The notes under the pieces were generated by a model, which saw nothing but the letters and a program-made list of their open reading frames with translations, was not told where the DNA came from and ran no database searches. Shown in pieces: positions 16,874-28,186 of a DNA stretch of 64,000 bases. Numbering within the stretch: the first letter of the stretch is position 1; every line of letters begins with the position of its first letter. Source of the DNA: Pseudoalteromonas tunicata (lineage in GTDB: Bacteria > Pseudomonadota > Gammaproteobacteria > Enterobacterales > Alteromonadaceae); NCBI RefSeq assembly GCF_002310815.1, contig NZ_CP011032.1, positions 1,962,001-2,026,000 of the forward strand, written 5' to 3'. The position numbers were made by a program, and so were the translations under genes.

Positions 16874-18010
16874 TCAAAAACCATCTAAACCACGACTTGG
16901 AACTATAGATTCCCAGTGTTTACATGATGGGCAGGACCAATAAAGAGTGTGGCTTGTAAAACCACAGTGTTTACATTGAAATTCAGATTTGGTTGCAATA
17001 TAAGATTGCACTAATTGATTCAACTTTGAAATTAAGTCATTAATATCTGAATTTTTAGAAGCGACTAATTCCAATAAATAGCTGAACCCTCGAATATTCG
17101 GATGTTTTTGCAAAGATTGTGATAAAAATAAAATTGCTTCTTCGGTCTGCTCAGACTCGATTAGAAATTTACAGTAGCGAATTTTAATCATCACACCGCC
17201 ACGATTTACTTCTGCAACAATTAATTTTTCAAAATCAGAAAGTAAATTCAATTGTTGGTAACATTGCTCAAGTTCATAAATAAATATTGGGGCGTAAAAA
17301 GGAGATTGGATCAGTAAATCGCGCCAATAAGAAATTGCTTTGACATAATCGCCACGGTTATGAGCACTTTTTCCGAGCTCAAATAGAGGTCTTACAACTA
17401 GCTGATCTAAATTAAGACTTTTTTTAATTATTTTTGTATTTTGTTTTTCAAGTGCAAGTTCACAATAGAAATTAGCGACTGCAATTTTTTGTTGGGATTT
17501 AATAAATAACTTAGGATAGGACTCATATAGACTGACACCTTTTTGCCAGTCACTGGTTTGTTGGTAAATACCAAATAACAATTCAATCGCTCGGCAATTG
17601 CCATGAGATAGTAATTTTAATAGGTGGTGCTCTGCGCTATCAAATAGCCCAGCCATGATATAATCTTCGGCAAGCTCAATTACAATATTTTCTAAGGTAG
17701 CTGCATCTAAAGAAGGTTGTTTAAGTAAAAGCTCATGTATTTTAATCGCCCTGTCCAGCTCACCTCTGCGACGAAACATAGTTGCTAATGTCAAATAATG
17801 CTCAACAGAGTCAGCAGAAACTTCTAGCAAATTAATTAAGTGCTCTAAACCTTGATCTTCCTCCCGATCGAGGAGAAACTTTAAACCTTTGCTATATTGG
17901 GAGGTAATTTGGCGGTTGATAATATGAGCTTGAGATTTGGCACTATTGCGTCCCATAATCCAACCGTAACCAGCTGCAATAGGCAATAATAGAAATAATA
18001 GTTCTATCAT
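16874..18010 (-). CDS. lapB: lipopolysaccharide assembly protein B (YciM)
   Basis: A 378-residue inner-membrane protein: one N-terminal transmembrane helix (about 2-18), tetratricopeptide repeats through about residue 335, and a C-terminal rubredoxin-like metal site (Cys346, Cys349, Cys360, Cys363). In E. coli LapB links LpxC degradation by FtsH with LPS assembly. It follows lapA by 3 bases and is followed by pyrF, as in enterobacteria. Confidence 0.94.
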   Translation of the reverse strand: MIELLFLLLPIAAGYGWIMGRNSAKSQAHIINRQITSQYSKGLKFLLDREEDQGLEHLINLLEVSADSVEHYLTLATMFRRRGELDRAIKIHELLLKQPSLDAATLENIVIELAEDYIMAGLFDSAEHHLLKLLSHGNCRAIELLFGIYQQTSDWQKGVSLYESYPKLFIKSQQKIAVANFYCELALEKQNTKIIKKSLNLDQLVVRPLFELGKSAHNRGDYVKAISYWRDLLIQSPFYAPIFIYELEQCYQQLNLLSDFEKLIVAEVNRGGVMIKIRYCKFLIESEQTEEAILFLSQSLQKHPNIRGFSYLLELVASKNSDINDLISKLNQLVQSYIATKSEFQCKHCGFTSHTLYWSCPSCKHWESIVPSRGLDGF

Positions 18011-18013
18011 GTT

Positions 18014-18277
18014 TTAGCTATCTTTTTGATGAGCTAGTCTTGTTTGTCGCTTTAGACGATAATTATGCCATTTTAATGAAGTAAAAACTTTAAAACTTAT
18101 AATACAACCTGCGATTAAACCGACACTAAAACTGAGACTAATAACCATAGCCTGAGGCATTGTTATACTTGCAATAACATAGTTTAAAGTAACAATTTGA
18201 GGGTTTTGTGCACCAATCAAGAAAGCCACTACTATTATAAGCAATATAAATATTTGCTTAATTAATTTAAACAACAT
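18014..18277 (-). CDS. lapA: lipopolysaccharide assembly protein A (YciS)
   Basis: An 87-residue protein with two transmembrane helices (about 5-22 and 40-64), a NPQIVTLNY segment between them and a basic C-terminal tail, the standard LapA layout. It lies 12 bases after ihfB and 3 bases before lapB and is expected to be co-translated with lapB in LPS biogenesis control. Confidence 0.9.
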   Translation of the reverse strand: MLFKLIKQIFILLIIVVAFLIGAQNPQIVTLNYVIASITMPQAMVISLSFSVGLIAGCIISFKVFTSLKWHNYRLKRQTRLAHQKDS

Positions 18278-18289
18278 AAAACTCCGATT

Positions 18290-18580
18290 TTAGTTGTTCA
18301 AACTTTCGTTTACACGGTCTCTTAACTCTTTACCAGGTTTAAAATGAGGCACATACTTTCCAAGTAACTCAACTGTATCACCCGTTTTTGGATTGCGGCC
18401 TACTCGTGGTGCGCGAAAATGAAGAGAAAAACTACCAAAACCACGAATTTCGATTCTTTGAGATTCAGATAATGAATCCGCCATTTGCTCAAGAATTTCT
18501 TTAACTGAGTTTTCTACGTCTTTGGCAGAAAGTTGTGGATGTTGTTCAGCTAATTGTTCTATAAGTTCTGACTTTGTCAT
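18290..18580 (-). CDS. ihfB: integration host factor beta subunit
   Basis: A 96-residue DNABII protein (E. coli IhfB has 94). [11 protein letters not shown] opens it, and [22 protein letters not shown] is the beta-arm region with the DNA-intercalating proline (split here: GFGSF, then [12 protein letters not shown]). With IhfA it bends DNA in replication, recombination and transcription. It lies between rpsA and lapA; a hairpin precedes it at 18604-18623. Confidence 0.96.
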   Translation of the reverse strand: MTKSELIEQLAEQHPQLSAKDVENSVKEILEQMADSLSESQRIEIRGFGSFSLHFRAPRVGRNPKTGDTVELLGKYVPHFKPGKELRDRVNESLNN

Positions 18581-18603
18581 ATTTATTCCTTAACGTGATA
18601 ATA

Positions 18604-18623
18604 GGAAGGGCTTTCGCCCTTCC
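18604..18623 (-). other. Hairpin between rpsA and ihfB, possible attenuator or processing site
   Basis: GGAAGGGC and GCCCTTCC pair around a 4-base loop. On the minus strand the bases after it are not a T run, so it is weak as a terminator. It lies 17 bases after the rpsA stop and could let part of the transcription pass into ihfB. Confidence 0.45.
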
Positions 18624-18639
18624 ACTGCTTTAGACTATA

Positions 18640-20307
18640 TTAGTCTTTTTGTGCATTTTTGAAAGCAGCTGCCATAGCATTTTCGAACTCTGGCTCTTCT
18701 TTCTTAAGTTTCTCTAAAACTTCTTTCTCTTCAGCTTCGAAAAGAGCTTTAACAGATAAGCTTAATGTACGGTTTTTACGATCAACACCAACATATTTCG
18801 CTTCAACTTCATCACCAACTGAAACAGCTGTAGTAGCATCTTCTACACGCTCTTGAGCAATATCAGCTACACGAATGTAACCTTCAACGCCTTCAGAAAT
18901 TTCAATTGTAGCGCCTTTTGCGTCTACTTCAGTAACTTTACCTTTAACAATAGCACCTTTTTTATTGGCGTCTAGGTAGTTATTGAATGGATCGCTCTCA
19001 ATTTGCTTAACGCCTAAAGAGATACGCTCACGCTCTGGGTCAACTTGTAATACGATAGCTGTGATTTCGTCGCCTTTTTTGTACTCACGTACAGCTTCTT
19101 CACCTGGAGCATTCCAAGAGATATCAGAAAGGTGAACTAGACCATCAATACCACCGTCTAAACCGATGAAGATACCGAAATCAGTGATTGATTTGATCTT
19201 ACCAGTAACTTGATCGCCTTTGTTTTGTAGACGAGCAAATTCTTGCCATGGGTTAGCGATACATTGCTTAAGACCTAAAGAAATACGACGACGTTCTTCA
19301 TCGATCTCTAATACCATAACTTCAACTGTGTCGCCTAAGCTAACAACTTTTGAAGGGTGGATATTTTTGTTAGTCCAATCCATTTCAGAAACGTGTACTA
19401 AACCTTCAACGCCTTCTTCGATTTCAACGAAACAACCGTAATCAGTTAAGTTCGTGATACGACCTGTAAGTTTAGAACCTTCTGGGTAACGACCAGCGAT
19501 AGCTGCCCATGGATCTTCGCCAAGTTGTTTAAGACCTAGAGAAACACGAGTTTTATCTTTGTCGAATTTTAATACTTTAACAGCGATTTCGTCACCAACG
19601 TTAACGATTTCAGATGGGTGTTTAACGCGCTTCCAAGCCATATCTGTGATATGTAGAAGACCATCAACGCCACCTAAGTCAACGAACGCACCGTAATCTG
19701 TAAGGTTCTTAACGATACCTTTAACTTCTTGGCCTTCAATTAAGTTAGCTAGAAGTTCATCACGCTCTTGAGAATTTTCAGACTCAATAACCGCACGACG
19801 AGAAACAACAACATTGTTACGCTTTTGGTCTAGCTTGATAACTTTAAACTCAAGCTCTTTGCCTTCAAGGTGTGTTGTATCACGTACTGGACGCACATCT
19901 ACTAATGAACCAGGTAAGAATGCACGGATTGTATCCACTTCAACAGTGAAACCGCCTTTAACTTTACCGTTGATAACACCGATAACTGTTACTTGCTCTT
20001 CACATGCTTTCTCTAAACGGATCCAAGCTTCGTGACGTTTTGCTTTCTCACGAGAAAGAATTGTTTCACCGAAACCATCTTCCATTGAGTCTAAAGCAAC
20101 ATCAACAACATCGCCTACCGCTACTTCTAGTTCACCAGCAGCATTTTTGAATTGCTCGGCAGGAATTGCACTTTCAGACTTAAGTCCAGCGTCAACTAAT
20201 ACAATGTTATTTTCAATTGAAATAACTGTACCTTGAACGATTGAACCTTGTTGAGCTTCAAAACCTTTTAAGCTTTCTTCAAATAACTGCGCAAAATTTT
20301 CTGACAT
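18640..20307 (-). CDS. rpsA: 30S ribosomal protein S1
   Basis: A 555-residue protein (E. coli 557) with six S1 repeats; the clear central ones include [40 protein letters not shown] and [20 protein letters not shown]. It recruits mRNA to the 30S subunit. The order cmk-rpsA-ihfB is the classical gammaproteobacterial one. The 99-base leader between cmk and rpsA is where autoregulatory hairpins are expected from E. coli; I did not define them here. Confidence 0.97.
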   Translation of the reverse strand: MSENFAQLFEESLKGFEAQQGSIVQGTVISIENNIVLVDAGLKSESAIPAEQFKNAAGELEVAVGDVVDVALDSMEDGFGETILSREKAKRHEAWIRLEKACEEQVTVIGVINGKVKGGFTVEVDTIRAFLPGSLVDVRPVRDTTHLEGKELEFKVIKLDQKRNNVVVSRRAVIESENSQERDELLANLIEGQEVKGIVKNLTDYGAFVDLGGVDGLLHITDMAWKRVKHPSEIVNVGDEIAVKVLKFDKDKTRVSLGLKQLGEDPWAAIAGRYPEGSKLTGRITNLTDYGCFVEIEEGVEGLVHVSEMDWTNKNIHPSKVVSLGDTVEVMVLEIDEERRRISLGLKQCIANPWQEFARLQNKGDQVTGKIKSITDFGIFIGLDGGIDGLVHLSDISWNAPGEEAVREYKKGDEITAIVLQVDPERERISLGVKQIESDPFNNYLDANKKGAIVKGKVTEVDAKGATIEISEGVEGYIRVADIAQERVEDATTAVSVGDEVEAKYVGVDRKNRTLSLSVKALFEAEEKEVLEKLKKEEPEFENAMAAAFKNAQKD

Positions 20308-20406
20308 ACTAGATACGTCTCTAAAATATTAATCACCAATTGGACATCCTGCCGCATGGGGTTGTTTATTTAGCGTCCACAATCCTTTATGTTCGCTGTA
20401 GGTAGA

Positions 20407-21087
20407 TTAAAGTGATTCTTTATATAAATCATATATTTTGTTGAATACTTGTTCTGCATTTAGCAACGTAGTATCAACAATAATCGCATCTGCTGAAGGC
20501 ACTAAAGGTGCTACACTGCGATTCATATCTCGTTCATCACGAGCTTGAATATCATACAGCAAGTCTTCGATTTTAACATCAAGACCCGAATCCTTCAACT
20601 CGTTAAAGCGGCGATTTGCTCGCTCTTGAGCTGAGGCTGTTAAATATATTTTTAATTTTGCGTCTGGGAACACAACGGTGCCCATATCACGGCCATCGGC
20701 AATTAAGCCCTTGTCGCTACGAAATGCACGTTGTCGTCTCAATAATGCTTCACGAACACGAGGTAATGCAGCTACTTTAGAAGCCACGCCACCTACTTGT
20801 TCATTACGAATTCGTTTAGTGACATCCTCGCCTTCTAGAATTATTTTTCCAATTCCTTTTTCAGCGTCAATCAAAAATTGTACATCTAAATTCGCAGCTA
20901 ATGGTACAAGTGCAGTTTCATCTGAATCTGCAATTTGATGATGTATTGCGGCTAATGCCAACACTCGATAAATTGCACCACTATCTAACACGTCCCAGCC
21001 TAGCTTATTAGCTAACAAACGACAGACAGTCCCTTTACCAGAGCCGCTTGGACCATCAACAGTGATCACCGGTTCTATTGCCTGCAT
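20407..21087 (-). CDS. cmk: cytidylate kinase
   Basis: A 226-residue nucleoside monophosphate kinase. The P-loop [11 protein letters not shown] lies near residues 10-20, [13 protein letters not shown] is the CMP-binding segment and ANRRFNEL the LID region. It phosphorylates CMP and dCMP. It lies between aroA (94-base gap) and rpsA (99-base gap) in the conserved serC-aroA-cmk-rpsA order. Confidence 0.96.
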   Translation of the reverse strand: MQAIEPVITVDGPSGSGKGTVCRLLANKLGWDVLDSGAIYRVLALAAIHHQIADSDETALVPLAANLDVQFLIDAEKGIGKIILEGEDVTKRIRNEQVGGVASKVAALPRVREALLRRQRAFRSDKGLIADGRDMGTVVFPDAKLKIYLTASAQERANRRFNELKDSGLDVKIEDLLYDIQARDERDMNRSVAPLVPSADAIIVDTTLLNAEQVFNKIYDLYKESL

Positions 21088-21181
21088 TTAAACCTCCACC
21101 AATGCATACAAAAATTGTCGGGCGCATTATAAGCGATAAAGTAAAATTTATCGCTCTTTTCATACAATTTTATAAATAAAA

Positions 21182-22459
21182 TTAATTACTAATTGTTGCT
21201 AAGGTCTCAAAATAAGTAGGAAATGTTTTATGAGTACACTTAGGATCGTTGATAACAATATCATGTCCCCCGACCGCTACCATTGAAAAACACATCGCGA
21301 TCCGGTGATCATTGTAAGTATCAATCGTCGCAAATTCGATAACATCAGGTGGGGTGATTTCGATAAAATCATGTCCTTCGACAACGATAGCACCTACTTT
21401 ACGCAGCTCCGTTGCCATCGCATTTAAGCGGTCAGTTTCTTTCACTCGCCAATTGTAAATATTACGAATCGCGGTTTTACCTTTAGCAAATAAAGCGACT
21501 GTAGCCATTGTCATTGCAGCATCAGGAATGGCATTAGCATCAAAATCCACGCCATAAAGTTGACCTTTTTCAACTACAATCTTGTTATCGAACCAAGTTA
21601 TCTTCGCACCCGCTTGCTCAATCACATCTGCAAAAGCAATATCGCCTTGAACACTGCTTTTACCTACGCCATTTATTTCAATACACCCACCATTAATCGC
21701 AGCAGCTGCAATGAAATAAGAAGCGGATGAAGCATCCCCTTCAACCATAATTTGTCTTGGTGATTGGTAGCATTGACCTTTTTCGATAATAAATGTTTGA
21801 TAATTATCATTCGTAACTACAACACCAAAGCGTTTCATTACATTTAACGTGATATCAATATAAGGTTTTGATACTAATTCGCCTTTGATTTTTATGGTTG
21901 TAGTATTGGTAAATAGTGGCGCGGCCATCAGTAAAGCGGTTAAAAATTGGCTTGATATACTGCCATCAATTTCAACTTCACCACCTTCAATGCCCTGCCC
22001 CTGTATTTTAAGTGGCGGATAATCTTTATTTTCTAGGTAGGTAATATTTGCACCTAACGCATCAAGGGCATCAACTAAGTGACCAATTGGCCTTTCATTC
22101 ATCCGAGGCTCGCCAGTGAGCTTGGTATCGATATTAGAGGCGGCAAGAACAGCCGTCAGTGGACGAAACGCGGTGCCTGCATTGCCTAAAAATAATGCTT
22201 GCTCTGGCTGAATAAATTTTCCACCAGTACCATAAACTAATGCGGTTGTTTTAGTTTCATTAAGCTCGACTTTAATACCAAGCAACGCAAGTGCTTCAAG
22301 CATGCGCTGAATATCATCGCTATCTAAAAGATTATCAACTTGAGTTACCCCTTCACATAATGCAGCGAGCAGTAAAATTCGGTTTGATAAACTTTTAGAG
22401 CCAGGTAAAGTCACACTGCCGTTTACTTTGTTAATTGCTTTTAACAGTAGTGATTCCAT
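21182..22459 (-). CDS. aroA: 3-phosphoshikimate 1-carboxyvinyltransferase (EPSP synthase)
   Basis: A 425-residue class I EPSP synthase (E. coli 427). [16 protein letters not shown] near the N-terminus, [28 protein letters not shown] and the C-terminal [10 protein letters not shown] motif are present. It joins PEP to shikimate 3-phosphate in aromatic amino acid synthesis. Its ATG shares one base with the serC stop (TAATG), the translationally coupled serC-aroA pair known from enterobacteria. Confidence 0.97.
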   Translation of the reverse strand: MESLLLKAINKVNGSVTLPGSKSLSNRILLLAALCEGVTQVDNLLDSDDIQRMLEALALLGIKVELNETKTTALVYGTGGKFIQPEQALFLGNAGTAFRPLTAVLAASNIDTKLTGEPRMNERPIGHLVDALDALGANITYLENKDYPPLKIQGQGIEGGEVEIDGSISSQFLTALLMAAPLFTNTTTIKIKGELVSKPYIDITLNVMKRFGVVVTNDNYQTFIIEKGQCYQSPRQIMVEGDASSASYFIAAAAINGGCIEINGVGKSSVQGDIAFADVIEQAGAKITWFDNKIVVEKGQLYGVDFDANAIPDAAMTMATVALFAKGKTAIRNIYNWRVKETDRLNAMATELRKVGAIVVEGHDFIEITPPDVIEFATIDTYNDHRIAMCFSMVAVGGHDIVINDPKCTHKTFPTYFETLATISN

Positions 22460-23541
22460 TAGCCATTTTCCTTTGCAAATACAGCCATAAAATCGACTAA
22501 TGCTTGTACGCCTTCAAGAGGCAGCGCGTTATAGATACTTGCACGCATACCGCCAACAGAACGGTGTCCTTCTAATGCTAATAAGCCTGCTTGATTAGCT
22601 TGACTTAGAAATAAATCATTCAGCTTTTCATTATTTAACCAAAAAGGCACATTCATCAGTGAACGGCAATGTTTAGCTACTTTGTTGGAATAAAAACCAC
22701 TTTGATCAATAAAGTCATATAGTAATTCGGCTTTTTGTTTGTTTATTGCTTCCATAGCTTTAACACCACCTTGGGCTTCTAGCCATGCAAATACTTCATT
22801 GGCAAGGTACCAAGCAAAGGTAGGTGGTGTATTAAACATGCTGCCTTGCTTATGCTCAAGGCTATAATCTAAGATACCAGGGCGTGGCAATCCTTTACGC
22901 TCTAATAATGATTTTTTAATGATAACGATAGTTAAACCTGATGGGCCGATATTTTTTTGCGCGCCCGCATAGATTAAATCAAACGCGCTAACATCAATTT
23001 CTCGCGATAAAATATTTGACGACATATCAGCTACAATTGGCGCAGTTGGATGCTTAGGCACATCAAATAACTCAACCCCATCAATTGTTTCATTCGGGCA
23101 ATAATGTACATATGAAGCATCAAGAGGTAGATTCCAATCACTTGCAGGAGTGACATCAAAACCAGTCGCTGTGTCTTTACGAACGTTAATATTCACCGTT
23201 TCAATAAACTTATTAGCTTCATCGAGCGCACCCTGCGACCATACACCACTGTTACAATAAACAGCGGCTTTACCCTCAACATGCAAATTTAATGGCACAG
23301 CAGAGAATTGACCACGACCCCCACCATGCATAAATAACACAGCGTAATCATCTGGAATATTCATTAAACGACGTAAACGCGCTTCACTTTGCGCCGCTAC
23401 AGCTAAAAAAGGCTCGCTGCGATGGCTGATCTCCATCACAGAAACCCCCATATCTTGCCAATTTAAAAACTCAGCTTGTGCTTTTTTCATTACATCAGGT
23501 GGCAAAGTCGCAGGACCCGCACAAAAATTATAAACACTCAT
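22459..23541 (-). CDS. serC: phosphoserine aminotransferase
   Basis: A 360-residue PLP enzyme (E. coli 362). The ATG at 23541 is chosen over one at 23556, because the earlier one lies inside the AGGGAGAGGGGA ribosome site. [11 protein letters not shown] opens the protein and [10 protein letters not shown] carries the PLP lysine (Lys196). It makes phosphoserine from phosphohydroxypyruvate and also serves pyridoxal phosphate synthesis. First gene of serC-aroA. Confidence 0.96.
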   Translation of the reverse strand: MSVYNFCAGPATLPPDVMKKAQAEFLNWQDMGVSVMEISHRSEPFLAVAAQSEARLRRLMNIPDDYAVLFMHGGGRGQFSAVPLNLHVEGKAAVYCNSGVWSQGALDEANKFIETVNINVRKDTATGFDVTPASDWNLPLDASYVHYCPNETIDGVELFDVPKHPTAPIVADMSSNILSREIDVSAFDLIYAGAQKNIGPSGLTIVIIKKSLLERKGLPRPGILDYSLEHKQGSMFNTPPTFAWYLANEVFAWLEAQGGVKAMEAINKQKAELLYDFIDQSGFYSNKVAKHCRSLMNVPFWLNNEKLNDLFLSQANQAGLLALEGHRSVGGMRASIYNALPLEGVQALVDFMAVFAKENG

Positions 23542-23669
23542 TCCCCTCTCCCTCATTGTTTATATTTAATTGCTATGATTCAAAACAGTGCACCGTGATC
23601 GAAGCCAAGAGACTTGGAATAACAGATAGTTACATTTTTGAGTGATAACAACTGGTGTTTTATGTTGTT

Positions 23670-23697
23670 AAAAAAAGCGGCTTTCGCCGCTTTTTTT
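23670..23697. terminator. Rho-independent terminator after gyrA
   Basis: GCGGC and GCCGC around a TTTC loop, flanked by seven A and seven T. It lies two bases after the gyrA stop on the minus strand and separates gyrA from serC. Confidence 0.9.
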
Positions 23698-23699
23698 AA

Positions 23700-26399
23700 T
23701 TACTCAGCCGTTGGTATTTCGGCCTCGTTATCAGGAGTCTCTGAAGCAGGAGTGTCATCTGAAGTTGCTACTACTTCTTCAAAATATTCCGCTTCTTCAA
23801 TCTCATCGATACGTTGTAAACCAACTACTAGCTCTTCGTCAATAGTTCGGATCAAAATAACACCTTGGGTATTTCGCCCAACAGTCGAGACTTCTTGAAC
23901 ACGAGTTCGAACCAATGTACCGCGGTTAGAAATCAGCATGATTTCGTCATTTTCGAGTACTTGAACAGCACCAACCACTTTACCATTACGTTCGCTAACT
24001 TTGATTGATACTACACCTTGAGTCGCTCGACTCTTCGATGGGTAATCCTCTAAGTTAGTACGTTTACCATAACCATTTTCGGTTACTGTTAAGATAGAGC
24101 CGTCATTTTTAGGTACAATAAGCGATACTACGCGTTGGCCTTCGCCCATTTTAATACCACGAACACCCGTTGCGGTACGACCCATAGGACGGACACCTTT
24201 AAACTTAATCTCTGGTTGTCCATTTTCATCTAAAACTAGATTACCGTTTTCATCAAGCACTTCACTTTCTTCAGACTCTTTGAAACGTACTACTTTACCA
24301 GCATCAGAGAACAACATGATTTCGTTAGTGCCATCTGTGATATCTACTCCAATTAAGCTATCACCTTCGTTTAAGTTTACGGCGATAATGCCACTTGAAC
24401 GCTGGCGGCTATAAGCAGTTAATGGGGTTTTCTTCACTGTACCAAACGCAGTTGCCATGAAGATGTATTTATTTTCTTCATATTCACGCACCGGTAAAAT
24501 AGCGGTAATACGTTCATTTGCTTCTAGAGGAAGTAAATTAATAATCGGCTTACCACGTGCAGCACGGCTTGCTAAAGGTAATTGATATACTTTTAACCAG
24601 TATAAACGACCCGCGGTTGAGAAACATAAAATCGTATCGTGAGTATTAGCAACAAGTAAACGTTCAATGAAATCTTCATCTTTCATTTTAGTTGCTGATT
24701 TGCCCTTACCACCACGACGCTGTGCTTCATAATCACTTAGCGGCTGATATTTCACATAACCTTCATGAGAAAGTGTTACAACCACATCTTCTTCATTAAT
24801 TAAGTCTTCTAAACTGATGTCATGCGCCGCTGCAGTAATCACAGTACGGCGTTCATCACCATATTGTTCTTTTGCAAGTGCCAGCTCGTCACGGATCACT
24901 TCAAGTAAACGCTCAGGCGATGACAAGATATGCAATAGCTCAGCGATTAAGTCAAGTAGCTCTTGGTACTCAGCTAAAATTTTCTCGTGTTCTAACCCAG
25001 TTAAACGGTGTAAACGTAATTCAAGAATTGCTTGTGCTTGTTGTGGTGATAAATGATATTGACCATCACGAATACCTAATTCAGCATCTAGCCACTCAGG
25101 ACGTGCTACATTGCTTTCACCTGTGCGTTCAAGCATTGATTGCACATGACCTAAGTCCCACGGACGAGCAAGGAGCGCTTCTTTTGCTTCAGCAGGTGTA
25201 GGCGAGCGACGGATCAATTCAATAATTGGATCGATATTAGCAAGTGCAATTGCTAAACCTTCAAGCGTATGAGCACGGTCGCGCGCTTTACGTAAATCAA
25301 ATACGGTACGGCGTGTGACTACTTCGCGGCGATGGACCACAAACGCATGGAGCATTTCTTTTAAGTTAAGTAACTTAGGCTGGCCATTATCTAACGCAAC
25401 CATATTCATACCAAATACGGTTTGCATCGATGTTTGTGCATATAAGTTGTTTAAAACAACCTCACCCACTTCACCACGTTTGATTTCAACCACAATACGC
25501 ATACCATCTTTATCAGACTCGTCACGTAATGCACTGATCCCTTCAATCTTTTTGTCTTTAACTAATTCTGCAATTTTTTCGATTAATCGTGCTTTATTAA
25601 CCTGATACGGTAACTCATGAACAATAATAGTTTCTTTACCACGTTCATCAGTTTCGACTTCTGCTTTTGCACGAATATACACTTTCCCACGACCCGTTTT
25701 ATAGGCTTGTTCAATGCCTTTTTTACCGCTGATGATAGCTGCGGTTGGGAAATCAGGACCTGGAATATAGTCAATGAGTTCATCAATAGTAATATCTGGG
25801 TTATTAATTAACGCCAAACAGCCATTGATGACTTCATTTAAATTATGCGGAGGAATGTTTGTCGCCATACCAACAGCGATGCCCGAAGCACCATTAACAA
25901 GTAAATTTGGTATTTTAGTTGGTAATACGGCTGGAATTTTTTCAGTACCATCGTAGTTATCTACATAATCGACGGTTTCTTTTTCTAAATCGGCTAATAG
26001 CTCGTGAGAAACACGCGCCATACGGATTTCGGTATAACGCATTGCCGCTGCAGAATCGCCATCAACCGAACCAAAGTTTCCTTGGCCATCTACTAGCATA
26101 TAACGCAGTGAGAAAGGCTGAGCCATACGAACTATGGTATCGTACACTGCGCTATCACCATGTGGGTGATATTTACCGATTACGTCACCGACGACACGAG
26201 CAGATTTTTTATAAGGTTTGTTCCAATCATTCTTGAGTTCATTCATCGCGAATAATACACGACGGTGAACAGGCTTTAAGCCATCACGAACATCAGGTAA
26301 AGCACGTCCTACTATTACGCTCATGGCATAATCAAGGTAAGAGTTCTTTAGTTCGTCTTCAATATTAACTGGAAGGATTTCATTGGCGCGATCAGTCAT
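23700..26399 (-). CDS. gyrA: DNA gyrase subunit A
   Basis: An 899-residue type IIA topoisomerase subunit, slightly longer than E. coli GyrA (875). The catalytic tyrosine is Tyr122 in [11 protein letters not shown]; the quinolone-resistance region reads [12 protein letters not shown] with Ser83 and Asp87, the usual susceptible residues. The C-terminal domain has the GyrA box (QRRGGKGK) and a final acidic tail rich in Glu and Asp. With GyrB it introduces negative supercoils. It is divergent from ubiG, as in E. coli. Confidence 0.97.
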   Translation of the reverse strand: MTDRANEILPVNIEDELKNSYLDYAMSVIVGRALPDVRDGLKPVHRRVLFAMNELKNDWNKPYKKSARVVGDVIGKYHPHGDSAVYDTIVRMAQPFSLRYMLVDGQGNFGSVDGDSAAAMRYTEIRMARVSHELLADLEKETVDYVDNYDGTEKIPAVLPTKIPNLLVNGASGIAVGMATNIPPHNLNEVINGCLALINNPDITIDELIDYIPGPDFPTAAIISGKKGIEQAYKTGRGKVYIRAKAEVETDERGKETIIVHELPYQVNKARLIEKIAELVKDKKIEGISALRDESDKDGMRIVVEIKRGEVGEVVLNNLYAQTSMQTVFGMNMVALDNGQPKLLNLKEMLHAFVVHRREVVTRRTVFDLRKARDRAHTLEGLAIALANIDPIIELIRRSPTPAEAKEALLARPWDLGHVQSMLERTGESNVARPEWLDAELGIRDGQYHLSPQQAQAILELRLHRLTGLEHEKILAEYQELLDLIAELLHILSSPERLLEVIRDELALAKEQYGDERRTVITAAAHDISLEDLINEEDVVVTLSHEGYVKYQPLSDYEAQRRGGKGKSATKMKDEDFIERLLVANTHDTILCFSTAGRLYWLKVYQLPLASRAARGKPIINLLPLEANERITAILPVREYEENKYIFMATAFGTVKKTPLTAYSRQRSSGIIAVNLNEGDSLIGVDITDGTNEIMLFSDAGKVVRFKESEESEVLDENGNLVLDENGQPEIKFKGVRPMGRTATGVRGIKMGEGQRVVSLIVPKNDGSILTVTENGYGKRTNLEDYPSKSRATQGVVSIKVSERNGKVVGAVQVLENDEIMLISNRGTLVRTRVQEVSTVGRNTQGVILIRTIDEELVVGLQRIDEIEEAEYFEEVVATSDDTPASETPDNEAEIPTAE

Positions 26400-26496
26400 T
26401 CGATTTCACTTCCTTCAGTCGACTAAAATTTGTTAATCATTATTGTTGTCGGTAACATGCTATCACATAATTAAAGAATTTACAGGGCGTAAATCT

Positions 26497-26526
26497 TTGT
26501 GAATTTGTAATTTACCCCTTTATAAT
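26497..26526 (+). promoter_or_regulatory. Candidate sigma-70 promoter of ubiG
   Basis: TTGTGA at 26497-26502 and a perfect TATAAT at 26521-26526 with an 18-base spacer, 27 bases before the ubiG ATG. It lies in the 154-base divergent gyrA/ubiG gap. Confidence 0.55.
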
Positions 26527-26553
26527 GCGCTCAGATTAACTAGGAAGCTTTTT

Positions 26554-27261
26554 ATGACCGTACATCAGAATGTAGATCAACAAGAAATAGCCAAATTTGA
26601 AGCCGTGGCACAACACTGGTGGGATCTGACGGGTGATTTTAAACCATTACATGAGATAAACCCGCTACGGCTTGATTTTATCATGGATCATGCAGGTGGT
26701 TTATTTGATAAAAAAACGTTAGATGTAGGCTGTGGTGGGGGCATTTTAAGTGAAAGCATGGCCCGAATGGGCGCAAGTGTGACCGGTATCGATATGGGTC
26801 AAGAGCCACTTAATGTCGCAAAACTTCACAGTTTAGAAACTGGGGTAAAAGTCGACTATGTGCAAACTACTGCTGAAGATTTTGCCAATCAGCATCCAGC
26901 AAGCTTCGATGTCATTACTTGTATGGAAATGCTTGAACATGTGCCCGATCCAGAATCAATCATTCAATCGATTGCGCAATTAGTAAAACCGGGAGGCCAA
27001 GTATTCTTTTCAACACTCAATAAAACTCTTAAATCCTATCTTTTTGCCATAGTTGGCGCAGAAAAAATCTTAAAAATGGTTCCTAATGGCACCCATGACC
27101 ATCAAAAATTTATTCGTCCAGCGCAATTAATCAACTGGGCTGAGAAATATGACCTTAAAGTGCGTGCAAGTAAGGGACTGAGCTATAACCCAATATCGGG
27201 CCAATATTCTCTTGGCTCTGACGTAAGCGTCAATTACATTCTTTATTTTGAAAAGGTGTAA
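26554..27261 (+). CDS. ubiG: ubiquinone biosynthesis O-methyltransferase
   Basis: A 235-residue SAM-dependent methyltransferase (E. coli 240). [20 protein letters not shown] is a UbiG hallmark near the N-terminus, [15 protein letters not shown] is the SAM-binding motif I, and FSTLNKT and NYILYFEK follow as in UbiG. It performs both O-methylations of ubiquinone. The gyrA-ubiG divergence and nrdA downstream match E. coli. The next gene starts 6 bases after its stop. Confidence 0.96.
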   Translation: MTVHQNVDQQEIAKFEAVAQHWWDLTGDFKPLHEINPLRLDFIMDHAGGLFDKKTLDVGCGGGILSESMARMGASVTGIDMGQEPLNVAKLHSLETGVKVDYVQTTAEDFANQHPASFDVITCMEMLEHVPDPESIIQSIAQLVKPGGQVFFSTLNKTLKSYLFAIVGAEKILKMVPNGTHDHQKFIRPAQLINWAEKYDLKVRASKGLSYNPISGQYSLGSDVSVNYILYFEKV

Positions 27262-27267
27262 CATTAT

Positions 27268-27921
27268 ATGACTTTTCAAGCCGTACTGTTTGACCTAGAT
27301 GGCACCTTATTAAACACAGCAGATGATTTAGGCGTAGCACTTAATACCGTGCTAATAAAACATGGTCGGCAACCGCTTAGCAAAGCGCTCTACACTGTTG
27401 AAGCGTCAAATGGTAGTTTAGCCATGTTGAGGGCTGGATTTGGTGCCAAAGATTGGCCAAGTCTTAATCACACAATTTTGCAGCAGCAATTTTTAGATTA
27501 TTACCTAGCAAATATTGCTCAGCACACACATTACTATCCAGCCATCGAATCTTTATTACTGTCACTCAATGAAAGAAACATCCAATGGGGAATAGTGACA
27601 AATAAACCAACATTTTTAACTTTACCTTTGCTGCAGCATTTTACGTTACTGGCAGAATGTAAGGCTGTGGTATGTGGCGATACATTACAAGTTGCCAAAC
27701 CCTACCCCGAGCCTTTGTTATTAGCTGCGACACGATTAGATGTGGCTCCAAGTGCTTGTTTATACGTTGGTGATGCTCAAAGGGACATTCAGGCAGGACA
27801 AGCTGCACAGATGAAAACAGCCATCGCCAATTGGGGTTACATTGCGTCAACAGACGATATTTTAAGCTGGTATGCTGATTTTATATGCGCAGATGCTCAA
27901 CAACTAAGCAACTATATATAG
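27268..27921 (+). CDS. HAD-family phosphoglycolate phosphatase-like hydrolase
   Basis: A 217-residue HAD hydrolase with DLDGTLLNT (nucleophile Asp), a helical cap, VTNKP (motif II), the motif III lysine in the AKPYPEP segment and VGDAQRDIQAG (motif IV). It resembles Gph, which removes 2-phosphoglycolate formed by DNA repair, and it is cotranscribed with ubiG; other HAD phosphatases such as MupP look alike. The last codons and stop lie within the first NrdR-like box upstream of nrdA. Confidence 0.82.
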   Translation: MTFQAVLFDLDGTLLNTADDLGVALNTVLIKHGRQPLSKALYTVEASNGSLAMLRAGFGAKDWPSLNHTILQQQFLDYYLANIAQHTHYYPAIESLLLSLNERNIQWGIVTNKPTFLTLPLLQHFTLLAECKAVVCGDTLQVAKPYPEPLLLAATRLDVAPSACLYVGDAQRDIQAGQAAQMKTAIANWGYIASTDDILSWYADFICADAQQLSNYI

Positions 27922-27956
27922 TGTTTTTCACCAACCGATAACACTACATGTAGTTT
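27909..27956 (+). promoter_or_regulatory. Distal pair of NrdR-like boxes
   Basis: CAACTATATATAGTGT (27909-27924) and ACACTACATGTAGTTT (27941-27956) match the palindromic NrdR pattern ACACTATATATAGTGT at 14 and 13 of 16 positions. They are 32 bp apart, about three helical turns, the arrangement expected for tandem NrdR boxes. The first overlaps the stop of the phosphatase gene. The pair lies about 370-410 bp upstream of the nrdA start, an unusual distance. Confidence 0.6.
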
Positions 27957-28087
27957 ATTTATTATTCATTGCCGTTAATTAATTGTTTTGTTGGTACTAA
28001 AAACCAGCAAAAGAATAAAAAAAAATAAATAATTTTTTATTGAAGATCAGATGTTGATTTTTAATTATTTCTAATGAATCAAAAGAC

Positions 28088-28113
28088 AAAAGGTTAGTGT
28101 TAGCTAACCTTTT
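28088..28113. terminator. Rho-independent terminator between the phosphatase gene and nrdA
   Basis: AAAAGGTTAG and CTAACCTTTT pair around a 6-base loop, followed by a T-rich tail. It ends ubiG-gph transcription and lies between the two NrdR-like box pairs, so any promoter at the distal pair would be cut off before nrdA unless there is read-through. Confidence 0.8.
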
Positions 28114-28128
28114 ATATTTATCGCCAAC

Positions 28129-28137
28129 TTATCCACA
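28129..28137 (+). promoter_or_regulatory. DnaA box upstream of nrdA
   Basis: TTATCCACA, a perfect match to the consensus TTATNCACA, lies 38 bp before the proximal NrdR-like box. DnaA binding upstream of nrdAB is known in E. coli, where it links dNTP supply to replication. A 9-mer also occurs by chance; position is what supports it. Confidence 0.6.
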
Positions 28138-28157
28138 ATCATAGCCAATTCTGTCCC

Positions 28158-28186
28158 TTGCAAATAAAATCATACCACTCTATCTT
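28158..28186 (+). promoter_or_regulatory. Candidate nrdA promoter
   Basis: TTGCAA (28158-28163) and TATCTT (28181-28186) with a 17-base spacer. The -10 element lies inside the first proximal NrdR-like box, which would let bound NrdR block initiation. An alternative is TTGTGA (28185-28190) with the TATATA of the second box. Confidence 0.45.

Noticed and set aside
24872..25201. 109-residue open frame antisense to gyrA
   Set aside because: Lies wholly inside the well-conserved gyrA gene on the other strand, has no family resemblance, and is one of several such shadows there.
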